Source: Chitinophagaceae bacterium (GTDB lineage Bacteria; Bacteroidota; Bacteroidia; Chitinophagales; Chitinophagaceae). Taken from it: a DNA stretch of 64,000 nucleotides. Position numbers and translations under genes: made by a program. Numbering within the stretch: the stretch's first letter is position 1; every line of letters starts with the position of its first letter. The notes beneath the pieces were generated by a model. It searched no databases, was not told where the DNA came from, and saw nothing but the letters and a program-made list of their open reading frames with translations. Positions 9,722 through 19,184 of the stretch are shown here, in pieces. The DNA is taken from assembly GCA_016710745.1 (NCBI GenBank), contig JADJVB010000013.1:186001-250000 (forward strand), in the 5' to 3' direction.

Positions 9722-9752
9722 TTGTGCAGACAATAACAGCAAAATACTTTTA
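9722..9752 (+). promoter_or_regulatory. Promoter of the lipoprotein gene (TTG-N20-TACTTTTA)
   Basis: A -33 TTG (9722-9724) is followed after 20 nt by TACTTTTA (9745-9752), close to the Bacteroidota consensus TTTG-N19-21-TAnnTTTG. The same arrangement, with identical spacing and shared flanks (AGGCAGGGTTG before, ATCG after), occurs at 11003-11033 upstream of the next large gene. Confidence 0.6.
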
Positions 9753-9785
9753 ACATCGAAATTAATTAACACTAAAAACAATCAA

Positions 9786-10742
9786 ATGAAAAAGGTTTTC
9801 AATTTACTTACCATTATTGCATTATCAACGCTGGTATTATTAAGCTGCAAAAAAAGCGATACGATAGCAGTTGATGACTCATTCGCAACTTTTTTAACTA
9901 ACAATACAGATGCCATACAAACATTTACAGTTGATGCGGCAACCGGTGGTACAGTTACCTGCAAACGGGGCACCAAAATTACATTTCCACCAAATAGTTT
10001 TGCAAATCCCGATAACAGCGTTACAACCGGCAACGTGCTGGTTACCGTTAAAGAAGCCCTGTTAAAAAAGCAATGGATCATGGAAGGGCTTAGTGCTACC
10101 ACACAAACCGAGATGCTGGTTTCGGGTGGCATGTTAGATATTGCAGTGAAAAGGCAGGCCGATGGCGTTGAAGTTAAACCTACTCCCACCATGCTGGTAC
10201 CAACACCATCGTTGGTAAATGTAATTAAGGTAGAAGTGCCAAGGATTGAAAACAGGCCAGATACCCTGCGTCTATTTGTACCCGTAATTCAGGCTGCTCC
10301 TTCCGTAGGCCCGCCTTCTGCCTGGGCTGCATCTTATTACCCCTTTGGTAATGGCAGCAACAGCTATGTTTTTCAATTACCACAATTCCGTTGGGTTAAC
10401 TGCGATGGGTTGGCAAATCAGCCCGGTGTAAAAACCACTATTAAAGTTACACCCGATTTAACCGGAGTAACCGGGGCAACCGGTGTACAGGTAATGTTGG
10501 TTTACCGCAACATATCTACTGTCATTACTTTACCACCTTCAGGCAGTTTTATGCAGAGTTATCCAAACAGCATACCTGTTGGCAGCGTAGCCGATGTGGT
10601 TTGTATTGGTAAAGATGGCGCAGGTAAAATCATTTTTGCAGTGTTACCTGCCACAACGCTTACCGCAAACATAACTGTTCCGGTTAAACCTGTAGTAAAA
10701 GATGCTACCACTGTAACAGCATATTTAAATTCTATTAATTAA
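9786..10742 (+). CDS. Secreted lipoprotein with ZU5-like domain
   Basis: The 318-residue protein begins MKKVFNLLTIIALSTLVLLSCKKSD, a lipoprotein signal with Cys20 as acylation site. The frame is open 71 codons upstream, but the lipobox fixes the start at 9786. Residues 45-130 carry the pattern GTVTCKRGTKITFPPNSF...GNVLVTVKEA...TEMLVSGGMLDIAVK, typical of ZU5-like beta domains widespread in Bacteroidota surface lipoproteins. The remainder is beta-rich without known motifs. It has its own promoter (9722-9752) and a strong terminator (10751-10782), so it is a monocistronic member of the surface locus. The function is unknown. Confidence 0.8.
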   Translation: MKKVFNLLTIIALSTLVLLSCKKSDTIAVDDSFATFLTNNTDAIQTFTVDAATGGTVTCKRGTKITFPPNSFANPDNSVTTGNVLVTVKEALLKKQWIMEGLSATTQTEMLVSGGMLDIAVKRQADGVEVKPTPTMLVPTPSLVNVIKVEVPRIENRPDTLRLFVPVIQAAPSVGPPSAWAASYYPFGNGSNSYVFQLPQFRWVNCDGLANQPGVKTTIKVTPDLTGVTGATGVQVMLVYRNISTVITLPPSGSFMQSYPNSIPVGSVADVVCIGKDGAGKIIFAVLPATTLTANITVPVKPVVKDATTVTAYLNSIN

Positions 10743-10750
10743 AACTACCC

Positions 10751-10782
10751 TGCAGGCATACAATTCGTATGCCTGCATTTTT
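10751..10782 (+). terminator. Rho-independent terminator of the lipoprotein gene
   Basis: An 11-bp perfect stem (TGCAGGCATAC, 10751-10761; GTATGCCTGCA, 10767-10777) with a 5-nt loop is followed by a T-run. It starts 8 bp after the stop codon at 10742. Confidence 0.85.
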
Positions 10783-10794
10783 AAATACACAATC

Positions 10795-10884
10795 ATGAAA
10801 AAATTAGACATGCAATTGGTTATTGAGTACGTAATCTTATTTGCAGTGCTGGTGGTGTTGGCGGCTATTAAAGTTTTTGTGTGA
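10795..10884 (+). CDS. 29-residue single-span membrane peptide
   Basis: The open frame encodes MKKLDMQLVIEYVILF then AVLVVLAAIKVFV, a basic N-terminus followed by one hydrophobic helix, ending at a TGA. It lies immediately behind the terminator at 10751-10782 and before the promoter at 11003. Its length and hydrophobicity fit a small membrane protein; it could also be a leftover signal-anchor. No ribosome-binding signal is expected in this phylum, so expression cannot be judged from sequence. Confidence 0.4.
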   Translation: MKKLDMQLVIEYVILFAVLVVLAAIKVFV

Positions 10885-11002
10885 AACCTATCAGGTTTGC
10901 CGCAGAGGAACGCAGCGCTGCAAATCTTATAGGTTTAATGTGGCCAATAACTCAACAGGATCACCTGTACAAACAATGCCTGATACCTGTTGCAAGGCAG
11001 GG
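10885..11002. other. Intergenic stretch before the large secreted-protein operon
   Basis: A loose inverted repeat (AAACCTATCAGGTTTG at 10873-10898 region and CAAATCTTATAGGTTT near 10920-10937) could fold into a hairpin behind the small peptide gene. The segment from about 10970 aligns with 9690-9720 upstream of the lipoprotein gene. Nothing coding is supported. Confidence 0.35.
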
Positions 11003-11033
11003 TTGCAGGCACTGAATGATAAGGATACTTTTA
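11003..11033 (+). promoter_or_regulatory. Promoter of the Cys-rich secreted-protein operon (TTG-N20-TACTTTTA)
   Basis: The -33 TTG (11003-11005) and TACTTTTA (11026-11033) are spaced by 20 nt, exactly as in the promoter at 9722-9752. The flanks AGGCAGGGTTG and TACTTTTAA-N-ATCG are shared in register, which suggests duplication of a control region and coordinated expression. Confidence 0.6.
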
Positions 11034-11066
11034 ATATCGGATTAGACTAACAATAAAAATAAACAA

Positions 11067-13280
11067 ATGAAAAAGCTTCTATTCTTCATCATTAATTTTT
11101 GCTTCGTGGCAGCCATGGGGCAAAATTTAATTGCACCCATCATCATCAGCCTGCCTGCCAACCCACCGGCCAATACCGCCGACTGGGCAACAGCCATGCC
11201 GCCGGTAATGATTAATGCACAAACCAAAATGCCAAACGGGCAGATATCTCCATTGGTAATTGAGAGTAAAATTCTGGTTACCATAAAAAGTGGTGGCAGT
11301 ATCATTTGCGGCAGCTACAACCCCCAAACTGCGCCGCAAAGCAATTTTAATTCGGTTACTAAAACCTGGAGCGGTGCTGCCGTACTTAGTTTACTGGGTA
11401 AGGATTGTATTTTAAAACCCGGCACTTACGAACTATGTGTTCAGTTTTATGGATTAAATGCAGCGCAGGGTGGTTTACTGGGCGAGGCCTGCAAATCTTT
11501 TACCATTGCAGATACCAAACAGGAAAGGTACAGCCCGCCGCAAAATATAGTGCCCGTTAATGGTAAAGTATTTACCGAACAGGAAGCCGGTATGCCCATC
11601 ATGCTCCGGTGGACGCCGGTGGTACCCAAGCCACAGGGCGATGTGCTGTATAAAGTAAGGCTGATAGAAATTTTACCAGGCCAAAATAAAACAGAGGCAT
11701 TAAGAACCAATACACCCATTGATGTACTGGAAGTAAAGAACCAGACGCAAACAAGTGCAAAACTTTCAAAAAGATGTAATAACTGTGAGTATGTTTGGAA
11801 TGTAGAAGCCAGCAAAAAATCAGCAATGGGAGATATAGAAATGCTGGGTACCAGTGAGGCTACCAGTTTTTCAGTAAAACCAGGTGATACAAATCCTGAA
11901 AAATTTAACCCGCCTGTAAATCAGTTGCCTGTTGATGGAAAAGTATTTACCAAAGAGGAGATCGACCAACCTATCCGTTTCACCTGGTCACCGGTAATAC
12001 CTACGCCAAAAGAGCCCGTTTTGTATAAAGTGAGAGTGGTTGAAATTAAGAAAGGACAACCTATGGCAGAAGCTTTAAGGACCAATACACCGACAGACAT
12101 ATTTGAAGTAAAGAATTCTACTCAAACAACTGCCAAACTTTCTAAAAGATGTAATAATTGTGAGTATATATGGAATGTGGAAGCGATAGGAACAGAAAGG
12201 GTACAGGGTGGTAATCCTAAAAATTATGGTAGCAGTGAACCTACAAGTTTTGGTACTCAATCACCCTGCTCACCAGATTATGAATTTATAAGCGACAGTG
12301 TGTATTGTGGAGCAGACGGGAAAATACATGTCAAAGGCCATATAAAGATAACACCCAAACCTTCCATTACTATATCTCAAATATCCCTTACTCAAATCAA
12401 AGAAACAAACTATTCTGGAGCCAATGTTTCTACCAATATTGCAACGCTGCCGCAGGTATTAAGTGTTAATGGCAATAATTATTACTTTGATTTAATTATT
12501 AATAGTGACATGTGTAATAAGCAACTTTACCTGGGGTATACAATAAAATATTTTTGTTCAGTAACTGGTCAGAACATGGATTTGCCCTGTGGTGATTCAA
12601 TACCAAATCTGCCCTGCTGCATTTGCGATCCCTGTAAAACACTTGGAGTTACTATAAGAAATGACAGGCTTACCAGCACCGGTAGTACCAGCGGCCAAAT
12701 TCTATTATCAGGTATCCTGAGCGGATTAGATCCAAATGTGGTTAAAAAGGTAACCATGGAATTGGTTTATTATAATATAGAGCAGACAGGAGATGAAAAT
12801 TGTGTACAGTGTGCAGAAAATAAAGAATGGGGGAATTTCATAAAACCAGCCAGCCATTATTTTTCGAATTATAACCAGGGTATTTTAAACGGGATAAATT
12901 TTGGCAGGGAATGGACATGGCTTTCAAAGGTAAAAAAGGAATGTGACAACCATGGTAACGGTGGTGTTGGTGATGGTCATTCCGGCCCACTTAATACGAA
13001 ATGTACAACATGTGGTACTACTACTTCCCTTAATCCTTCCGAAAATCAGAACAATACTTTCTCACAGGTTGGATTTAGTACCTCGCTAACCCCTATAATC
13101 ATTCAACCACCTTTTCCACGTGTCAATACGTTTTCATTACCGATAGCCGTGCCTCCGGGCAGCAGTTTAAAATGTTGCAGCGACAAAATAAAAGTCTGCA
13201 TTCGCTATACTATTTGGGATTTCTGCTGCAAAGCATGTGATATAGTTAAGTGTTATGAAATAGACCGGAAAGCACAATAA
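11067..13280 (+). CDS. Large secreted protein with two tandem repeats and a Cys-rich C-terminal module
   Basis: The 737-residue product has a signal peptide (MKKLLFFIINFCFVAAMGQ), an N-terminal beta domain (about 20-150), two nearly identical Fn3-like repeats (about 157-250 and 283-375; each runs from PVNGKVFT or PVDGKVFT through WTPVVP or WSPVIP, EALRTNTP, to SKRCNNCEYVWNVEA), then a Cys-rich part from residue 516 (CCICDPCKTLGV) to the end (CCSDKIKVCIRYTIWDFCCK). The C-terminal module is shared with the next gene. The repeat type recurs once in the protein at 18295. The architecture resembles large surface proteins I associate tentatively with the TANFOR type of Tannerella; that label is uncertain. 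It starts an operon whose genes are spaced 31, 10 and 66 bp. Confidence 0.8.
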   Translation: MKKLLFFIINFCFVAAMGQNLIAPIIISLPANPPANTADWATAMPPVMINAQTKMPNGQISPLVIESKILVTIKSGGSIICGSYNPQTAPQSNFNSVTKTWSGAAVLSLLGKDCILKPGTYELCVQFYGLNAAQGGLLGEACKSFTIADTKQERYSPPQNIVPVNGKVFTEQEAGMPIMLRWTPVVPKPQGDVLYKVRLIEILPGQNKTEALRTNTPIDVLEVKNQTQTSAKLSKRCNNCEYVWNVEASKKSAMGDIEMLGTSEATSFSVKPGDTNPEKFNPPVNQLPVDGKVFTKEEIDQPIRFTWSPVIPTPKEPVLYKVRVVEIKKGQPMAEALRTNTPTDIFEVKNSTQTTAKLSKRCNNCEYIWNVEAIGTERVQGGNPKNYGSSEPTSFGTQSPCSPDYEFISDSVYCGADGKIHVKGHIKITPKPSITISQISLTQIKETNYSGANVSTNIATLPQVLSVNGNNYYFDLIINSDMCNKQLYLGYTIKYFCSVTGQNMDLPCGDSIPNLPCCICDPCKTLGVTIRNDRLTSTGSTSGQILLSGILSGLDPNVVKKVTMELVYYNIEQTGDENCVQCAENKEWGNFIKPASHYFSNYNQGILNGINFGREWTWLSKVKKECDNHGNGGVGDGHSGPLNTKCTTCGTTTSLNPSENQNNTFSQVGFSTSLTPIIIQPPFPRVNTFSLPIAVPPGSSLKCCSDKIKVCIRYTIWDFCCKACDIVKCYEIDRKAQ

Positions 13281-13311
13281 ATAATACATCTAAAAGCTTA
13301 AAAAAAATATT

Positions 13312-16300
13312 ATGAAACATATAATTAAATATTTCAAAATCTTCCTGGTCATTACAGCAATCGTTTTGTGTAGTAATGCAAAGGCCCAGGTAAATGGGTT
13401 TACGATAACTGATCCATCTTACCCCACGTCGCATAACTTCGGGAGCAGCTTCCCTATAAATGTGTCGTTTAACTGGACACCGACCACAACCAATGCTACG
13501 GTAACCATTAATTATAATGCCGCTTTCGTAAGCTATGATCCAATTTGTGCAGCAGTTTTACCTGCTTGCCTGAATATAACAAATACCGGCTCACAATTGG
13601 TTATTAATATCGCAAACCTGGCATCCTGTACCAATACGGGAGCCATTAGCTTTAATGTATGTTTTAAATATAAATGCCCGGATTCCTGTACCGGGGTTAT
13701 TAAACCTTCGGTATTTACCGGTACGCTCACGGATAATTTAAATACGACCCAAAGCTCTTCCTGTACAGCCAATGGTATCTTAAATAATAGTGTAAGTATG
13801 TTCCAGACCTTCGTTTCATTCAACCAGGCTACTGCAGAATTGGTTTACAGGGTTTACTTCCAGAATGTCACCTGCTTTAAGATCAAAAATCCCAGTTTTA
13901 ATATCGTGCTTTCCCCGGCCTTGCCAGGAGCTACTATAACATCCGCTTATGGCAATTGTTATACTTATTCTGTTTCTTCTGGCAATGTGATCACACTTAA
14001 TACAAATGAGATTGGCCCTGGTCCTTCCAATCAATGCTATTTTGATTACGTGATAAAGCTCCCCTGTAATACGGGGCTGGGGCAAACCCTGGTAAGCAAC
14101 GTTACATTGAAAGGAACTAACTGCAATGTTCCCAATAGCATAATTAGCGGGCCGGCACCGATATCATTTAATATACCTGCTGTCCCGGCCCCCTTACCCC
14201 ATGCTACGGCTTATTCCTCCGCTACGTCTTCGTCTTTTAGCTATACTATCATAAATGACGGCAACACACCTTTAAACCTTACAGCAACGAATTTTTTACC
14301 TTTGGTGCATTTAAAAAATTCGCCTTATGCAGTTCTTCAAAACACAACACAGGCCGGCCTTGTCTGCGGTATAAAGTATTACAATTGCACATCAACAGCA
14401 ACCGCTACTTTTCCATTAGTGGGTAACGCTGTTTCAGATGCGAACGCACCAGTAACAAATACAACAAAATTCGATCATACCATCAATAATTTATTACCCG
14501 GCCAATCGGTTAGCCTCACCTTGTATTATGATCTCACCTCTTCCTGTAGCGGTGCGGCGGGTAACCCGCCTTACAAGGACAGCGTAGCCATATCATTCAA
14601 TTGTACAGCCCCGCCTATTTCATGTCTTTCCTGCGGAGGAACCGGGGGAAGCACATCCACGACACCGATCTACAATCCACAACCTGTTATGAACTGCATT
14701 GCACATCAATATGTTCAAGGCTGCAAAAATATCGGGGATACAATTAATTTATGCTACGAATTTAAAAACGTTGGTGATATCGCTTTAACGGGCGCTGTAT
14801 TCAATGCACTAATGCCTGCCTGGTTAGAAGCTCTTCCTTCAAGTGTAGTTTATACAGGGTTTTCAACCAACCCTACCATTGTACCCTTGAGCAATATAAA
14901 ATTCAACCTGCCCAGCCTGGCTGTGGGTAGCAACACTTACAAAATATGTTTCAAGGCTGTGCTCAGAACCGGTGCTGTTGGGGGTGGCAACGGTTATTGG
15001 TCTACCATTTCCGGTGGTAATTTAATTAACCCGCAAAGTGTTTGTTATACGGAATTTAATGTCTGTGCATTTGCAGCAATTGGAATCGATAAAAAAGTAA
15101 AGGGTAACTTAAACTCAAGCTTTGCGAGTAGCGGAACGGGAAATCCAAATACTGCTGTTGATTATGAAATAACAGTATACAACACGGGTACCATTGCTGT
15201 AGATAACCTGGTGGTGATAGACCGGATCCCGGGATTAGGAACTACTACTATTTTGGGAAACCCTAATTCAGTAGTGCTTAGTAACCAATTTAACATGCAA
15301 ATGCTTGCTGCACCTCCCAATATTTATACGGCGGACTACACAAGCGCATTAAATCCGTGTACAGGTTGGTCTGCAACTGGTACGCCATGTAGTATTTCAC
15401 CTACATGGGGCCCTAGCGTTTTAAATGGGGGAGTTAGATTTACGTTCAGCCCCACAACCTATTCACTTGCTCCAGGGGCCAGTTTCACTTTCACATTTCA
15501 AACTAAAATACCGGCGGGCACGGCTGCTGGTTTAGTAGATTGTAACACAGCCGGTTTTATTGCAATAGCAACCGCCGGTGGATACACCATCAACCCGGTA
15601 GAAAGCAATCCGGTTTGCATAGAGGTAGTTGTTCCTGAAGTGCCACCAGGTGGATGTTGTAAAGACCTGTTGAAAAAAATAAAAACTACACAAAGTGTAA
15701 GTAATGACATGCTCACAGTTAATGCAACTTTAACTGCAGGGCCACGCAAACTTAAAAAAGTAACGGTTTCCCTGGTGAATTTTGAAGTAAAGCACCCTAA
15801 AGATTGCGATGTATGTGTAAAAGACCCCAGGCTATTTGGCAATATTACAAATCCAACCAGTCAACTAACATTCAATACGGTTCCGGCAAATGTTCCTTTC
15901 TCACATTTGGTTGAATGGAAGGATAGCACAGGTTATAGTTTTAGTAACGGAGTGCCGTTGCAATTTACTATACCATTACCGCCACGTAGCCCAATAGCTT
16001 GTTGCTGCGATACAATTGAATATTGCCTGCGCTATACATTTACAGATACAGCCTGTGTAATGTGCGATACCACTATTTGTTATAAGATATACAATGGTAA
16101 AGATTGCAAAGGTAGCGATGTTGGAACCGGCAATGACGGGGAAACCTGCAATTGTGAGTGGAAACCATTATTTATTTATGAAGGAAGAAAAAACCAGGTC
16201 GCCTGCGATGCATCGATAATATTGCCCAAAGGAATACGTGTTTCATTGAATCCTAATTTTCAGTGTATCCCGGCGTCTTCAAACTGTAAGCCAATAGGAG

Positions 16301-16461
16301 TGGCCGTTATTCTCACGAATAACACCACAGGGTTGACTTCCATTTTAAATGGGCCCGATTATAATTTCACTTTTTCGCAACCGGGTACCTATACCTATAA
16401 TTTCTCCGGTTCCTGCGGAGGAAAAAAATGTAATTGCAGGGTAACAGTAATAATTCGTTAA
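13312..16461 (+). CDS. Large secreted Cys-rich protein with DUF11-like repeats
   Basis: The 1049-residue product carries a signal peptide (ending SNAKAQ), several immunoglobulin-like beta domains rich in paired cysteines, a clear DUF11-like repeat near residues 589-680 (IGIDKKVKG...VDYEITVYNTGTIAVDNLVVIDRIPG), and from residue 779 a Cys-rich module (GGCCKDLLKK...VKKVT-like KLKKVTVSLVNF...CDVCVKDPRLFGN...CCCDTIEYCLRYTFTD) homologous to the end of the preceding protein. It ends in another Cys-rich PKD-like domain. No T9SS sorting domain is visible, so export to the surface would need the barrel encoded next or another route. It is the second gene of the operon. Confidence 0.8.
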   Translation: MKHIIKYFKIFLVITAIVLCSNAKAQVNGFTITDPSYPTSHNFGSSFPINVSFNWTPTTTNATVTINYNAAFVSYDPICAAVLPACLNITNTGSQLVINIANLASCTNTGAISFNVCFKYKCPDSCTGVIKPSVFTGTLTDNLNTTQSSSCTANGILNNSVSMFQTFVSFNQATAELVYRVYFQNVTCFKIKNPSFNIVLSPALPGATITSAYGNCYTYSVSSGNVITLNTNEIGPGPSNQCYFDYVIKLPCNTGLGQTLVSNVTLKGTNCNVPNSIISGPAPISFNIPAVPAPLPHATAYSSATSSSFSYTIINDGNTPLNLTATNFLPLVHLKNSPYAVLQNTTQAGLVCGIKYYNCTSTATATFPLVGNAVSDANAPVTNTTKFDHTINNLLPGQSVSLTLYYDLTSSCSGAAGNPPYKDSVAISFNCTAPPISCLSCGGTGGSTSTTPIYNPQPVMNCIAHQYVQGCKNIGDTINLCYEFKNVGDIALTGAVFNALMPAWLEALPSSVVYTGFSTNPTIVPLSNIKFNLPSLAVGSNTYKICFKAVLRTGAVGGGNGYWSTISGGNLINPQSVCYTEFNVCAFAAIGIDKKVKGNLNSSFASSGTGNPNTAVDYEITVYNTGTIAVDNLVVIDRIPGLGTTTILGNPNSVVLSNQFNMQMLAAPPNIYTADYTSALNPCTGWSATGTPCSISPTWGPSVLNGGVRFTFSPTTYSLAPGASFTFTFQTKIPAGTAAGLVDCNTAGFIAIATAGGYTINPVESNPVCIEVVVPEVPPGGCCKDLLKKIKTTQSVSNDMLTVNATLTAGPRKLKKVTVSLVNFEVKHPKDCDVCVKDPRLFGNITNPTSQLTFNTVPANVPFSHLVEWKDSTGYSFSNGVPLQFTIPLPPRSPIACCCDTIEYCLRYTFTDTACVMCDTTICYKIYNGKDCKGSDVGTGNDGETCNCEWKPLFIYEGRKNQVACDASIILPKGIRVSLNPNFQCIPASSNCKPIGVAVILTNNTTGLTSILNGPDYNFTFSQPGTYTYNFSGSCGGKKCNCRVTVIIR

Positions 16462-16471
16462 TTAATAATTT

Positions 16472-18228
16472 ATGAAATCAAAAAGTCTAAGTCTGTTTTT
16501 TTGTGGATTTTTTATCTTTTGCAATTTTTTACATGCGCAAACAAAAAAATCCCCAGTCTCCATCTCCGGCACCCTGGGTATTACCTACGAAGGCTACGGC
16601 TTAACCGTTCACCCTAAAACGCCCGTTTTTTATACGCCCCGCCGCCCATGGAACCAGGTAAGGTTTAACATTGCGCCAAAAATTACAATTGGTGGTTTAA
16701 GTCTGCCATTCAATTTTAATTTTGCTGTTATACCCACCAATTTTGCAGGAGGCTCGGGTGGTTTGGGTGCATTGGGCCACCAGAGCTTTGGACAGTTTAT
16801 CACCAACCCAATGAATAATTTTTCCATTAACCCAAAATACAAATGGGCCGAGCTGCAGTTGGGTACGCAGTACCTTAATTACAGCGATTTAAGTACCGGC
16901 GATATCGGCATATTTGGCGCAGGATTTGACCTGAAACCCAAGGGCTGGATTCTTAAATTCTTTACTGGCAATTCTCAACAGGCGGTAAATTATAACCCGA
17001 TTCCCTTAGTACCGGGAGCATATAAACGCAGCAACTGGATGGCCCAGTTTGGCAGGGAAAAAGAAGGTAGATATAAAATGGCTTTTACGGTTGTAAACGG
17101 ACCGCATCATTATAATAGTGTAACAACCCCACCAACGGTTAATCCACAGGAAGGCGTGGTATTCAGCATCATCAACAATGCTTATTTCAACAAGGGCTGG
17201 TACCTGGAGCTGGAAGGTGCGCATAGTATCTACACGGATAATACAAACTCGGGTCCACCGGGACCGGGTTCGGTTAAATCACTGAAGCCTTTTATAACGG
17301 CTTATTTTGGCACTAAAAAAGATTATGCCGCAAACGCGCCATCGGTAAAAAATCGACCAATTTTGATATCGGTTTTAAAATGAAATACCTGGGTGCCGGC
17401 TTTCATACCATGGGTTATCCTTATCAGCAACCCGATAAACTCGACCTTACCCTCAACACCCGGTTCAATGCCTGGAAAGATAAAAACAAAAATTACAAAA
17501 TGAATGTAGTGGCCAGTATCGGTAACCGGGTAAATAACATGAGCAACACCCTGGGCAGCCGGGCTAACCAGTTTCTGGGCAGCCTGAATTGGTTTACCCA
17601 GTTTAATGATCACTGGAGCCTGAATGTGAGTTATAATAATTTCGGATTTAACTCCAGCGGCGTTTCGGGTGGTTATACATCAATAAAAAATGTCAGCAAC
17701 GACATCAGTATTAACCCAACGTATAACTGGAGCAACGATAAAATGAATCACATGGTCAGCCTGAGTTACTCGTATAGTAAATACCAGGAAACGGTTAATC
17801 CGTTTCCGTACCTGAGTCCGGTAACCACCAACAACAATACACACACGGCCTTGCTCACCTACGTGCCTACCTATTTTACAAAAAAAATATCACCCGATTT
17901 CAGCATCCTGTATTTTCTGAACGAGGTACCCGGATTTAAAGTGAGTTTGTTTACGCTCAGCGCCGGGCTTGGCAGGCCGGTGGCCAAAGATAAAATTAAC
18001 CTGCGCGGACAATTGCAGTACACCCTGGGCAAAAATGGCAGCTTCAGCAGCAACAACAATTTAATTGCGAGCCTCAATGTAGACTATGCGATTACCAAAA
18101 AATTGAAGTGGAGCACATTTATGACCACCAACTATTTTAAATATGGCGATGAATTGGGAGTGCCATTGGTTGGTGCCAACTACCTGGAAAGCACCCTGAG
18201 AACCGGGTTAACATATCGTTTTAAATAA
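16472..18228 (+). CDS. Outer-membrane beta-barrel protein, ~585 residues (one frameshift)
   Basis: A signal peptide (ending FLHAQ) precedes a beta-barrel with alternating aromatic strands and a terminal Phe-rich strand (STLRTGLTYRFK), as in outer-membrane porins. The frame breaks at the A-run 17347-17352: adding one A gives APSVKKSTNFDIGFKMKYLG and joins the two halves; the span of 1757 nt is one base short of a multiple of three. Both halves are intact, so a sequencing indel is likely. Located 10 bp behind the giant Cys-rich protein, it could serve as its surface anchor or exporter; this is inference. Confidence 0.78.
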
Positions 18229-18245
18229 ATTAATCTGCCTGCACC

Positions 18246-18281
18246 CACCCCTCTCTTTTGGAGAGGGGCCAGGGGTGAGGT
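18246..18281. repeat. Interspersed palindrome (CCCCTCTC-type)
   Basis: CCCCTCTCTTTTGGAGAGGGG is a near-perfect hairpin followed by CAGGGGTGAGG. The same element, ending in GGGGTGAGG, lies at 63700-63730 directly before nuoH. Here it sits between two genes of one operon, so it either terminates weakly or stabilises mRNA. Confidence 0.7.
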
Positions 18282-18294
18282 CAAAACACATAAC

Positions 18295-19173
18295 ATGAAA
18301 AAAATAACAACATTAATACTGACGTTTTTTGTTTTTCAAATTACAAATGCGCAGGTAAATATCAACCTGGTGATGAATCCGAGGCCGGTAGCCAATATCA
18401 GCGATTGGGCCGCCCGGCGCGACGTACTCACACTAATTGCAACGCCGGGTGCGGTGGGCGGTGCCGGAAATGTAAAGATAAATACCACTATCAAAACGGC
18501 CGATGGCGCTACCGTAGCTACAACCGATATGCTGCGGGCGCCTCTAAAAACTTTGGTGCCGGGATCCACAACCATTTTTTATGCCGTTGATGTGGTGAAT
18601 ACCCAGGTTATGGTTTTCAGCAGTAGTTTCCAGAACAAAATAAACCGCACCGGAAAATTACCTGCAGGTAGTTATCAGATCATCGTTCGTCTTGATTCTG
18701 CGGATCTGCCGATACCGGCCAGCAACACACAAACCCGTACCTTCTTTTTATCAGCAACCCAGCTGCCCGTTTTAATTATGCCGGCAAACGAAACTGTTTT
18801 ACCTGCTGCAGCCGCTCAAACGGCCATCACTTTCCGTTGGACACCGGTAATACCACGCCCAACCGAAGCCGTTCGGTATCATGTCCAGGTTTTCGAAGTG
18901 TTGGCCGATCAAACACCGATGCAGGCTTTGCGCAGCAACCAGCCCCTGCTTGATCAGGAAGTTGTGGGCCTTACCCAATATATCTGGCGCCCACAGTTAA
19001 GTTTTGCCAGTGGTGCCGATCATAAATTTATCTGGACCATTCAGTCTTTCGATTTTACCAACAACATAATTACCGGCGAAGTGCCCAATGGTGAGGGCAG
19101 GAGTGAGGTAAATGTCTTTACCGTTTCGTCTGCCACGCCTAACCGCTTGGGTAAAAGAATCACGGGGTTGTAA
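18295..19173 (+). CDS. Secreted protein with one Fn3-like repeat, paralogue of the protein at 11067
   Basis: The 292-residue protein has a signal peptide (MKKITTLILTFFVFQITNAQ), an N-terminal domain matching the start of the 11067 product (VNINLVMNPRPVANISDW compared with IAPIIISLPANPPANTADW, then VKINTTIKTADG), and one repeat (about 160-250) with PANETVLP, FRWTPVIPRPTEAVRYHVQVFEV, MQALRSNQP and HKFIWTIQSFD. It therefore looks like a short version of the 11067 protein without the Cys-rich tail. A strong terminator follows. The function is unknown. Confidence 0.75.
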   Translation: MKKITTLILTFFVFQITNAQVNINLVMNPRPVANISDWAARRDVLTLIATPGAVGGAGNVKINTTIKTADGATVATTDMLRAPLKTLVPGSTTIFYAVDVVNTQVMVFSSSFQNKINRTGKLPAGSYQIIVRLDSADLPIPASNTQTRTFFLSATQLPVLIMPANETVLPAAAAQTAITFRWTPVIPRPTEAVRYHVQVFEVLADQTPMQALRSNQPLLDQEVVGLTQYIWRPQLSFASGADHKFIWTIQSFDFTNNIITGEVPNGEGRSEVNVFTVSSATPNRLGKRITGL

Positions 19174-19184
19174 AATAATTTGAT

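Noticed and set aside
9573..9785. Upstream extension of the lipoprotein gene to an ATG at 9573
   Set aside because: The extension contains no signal and covers a hairpin and the promoter; the lipobox start at 9786 is clear.
10841..11050. Possible 69-residue gene before the 11067 operon
   Set aside because: It overlaps the small membrane peptide and the promoter at 11003-11033; its composition (WWCW, CCK) does not look like a protein of this genome.
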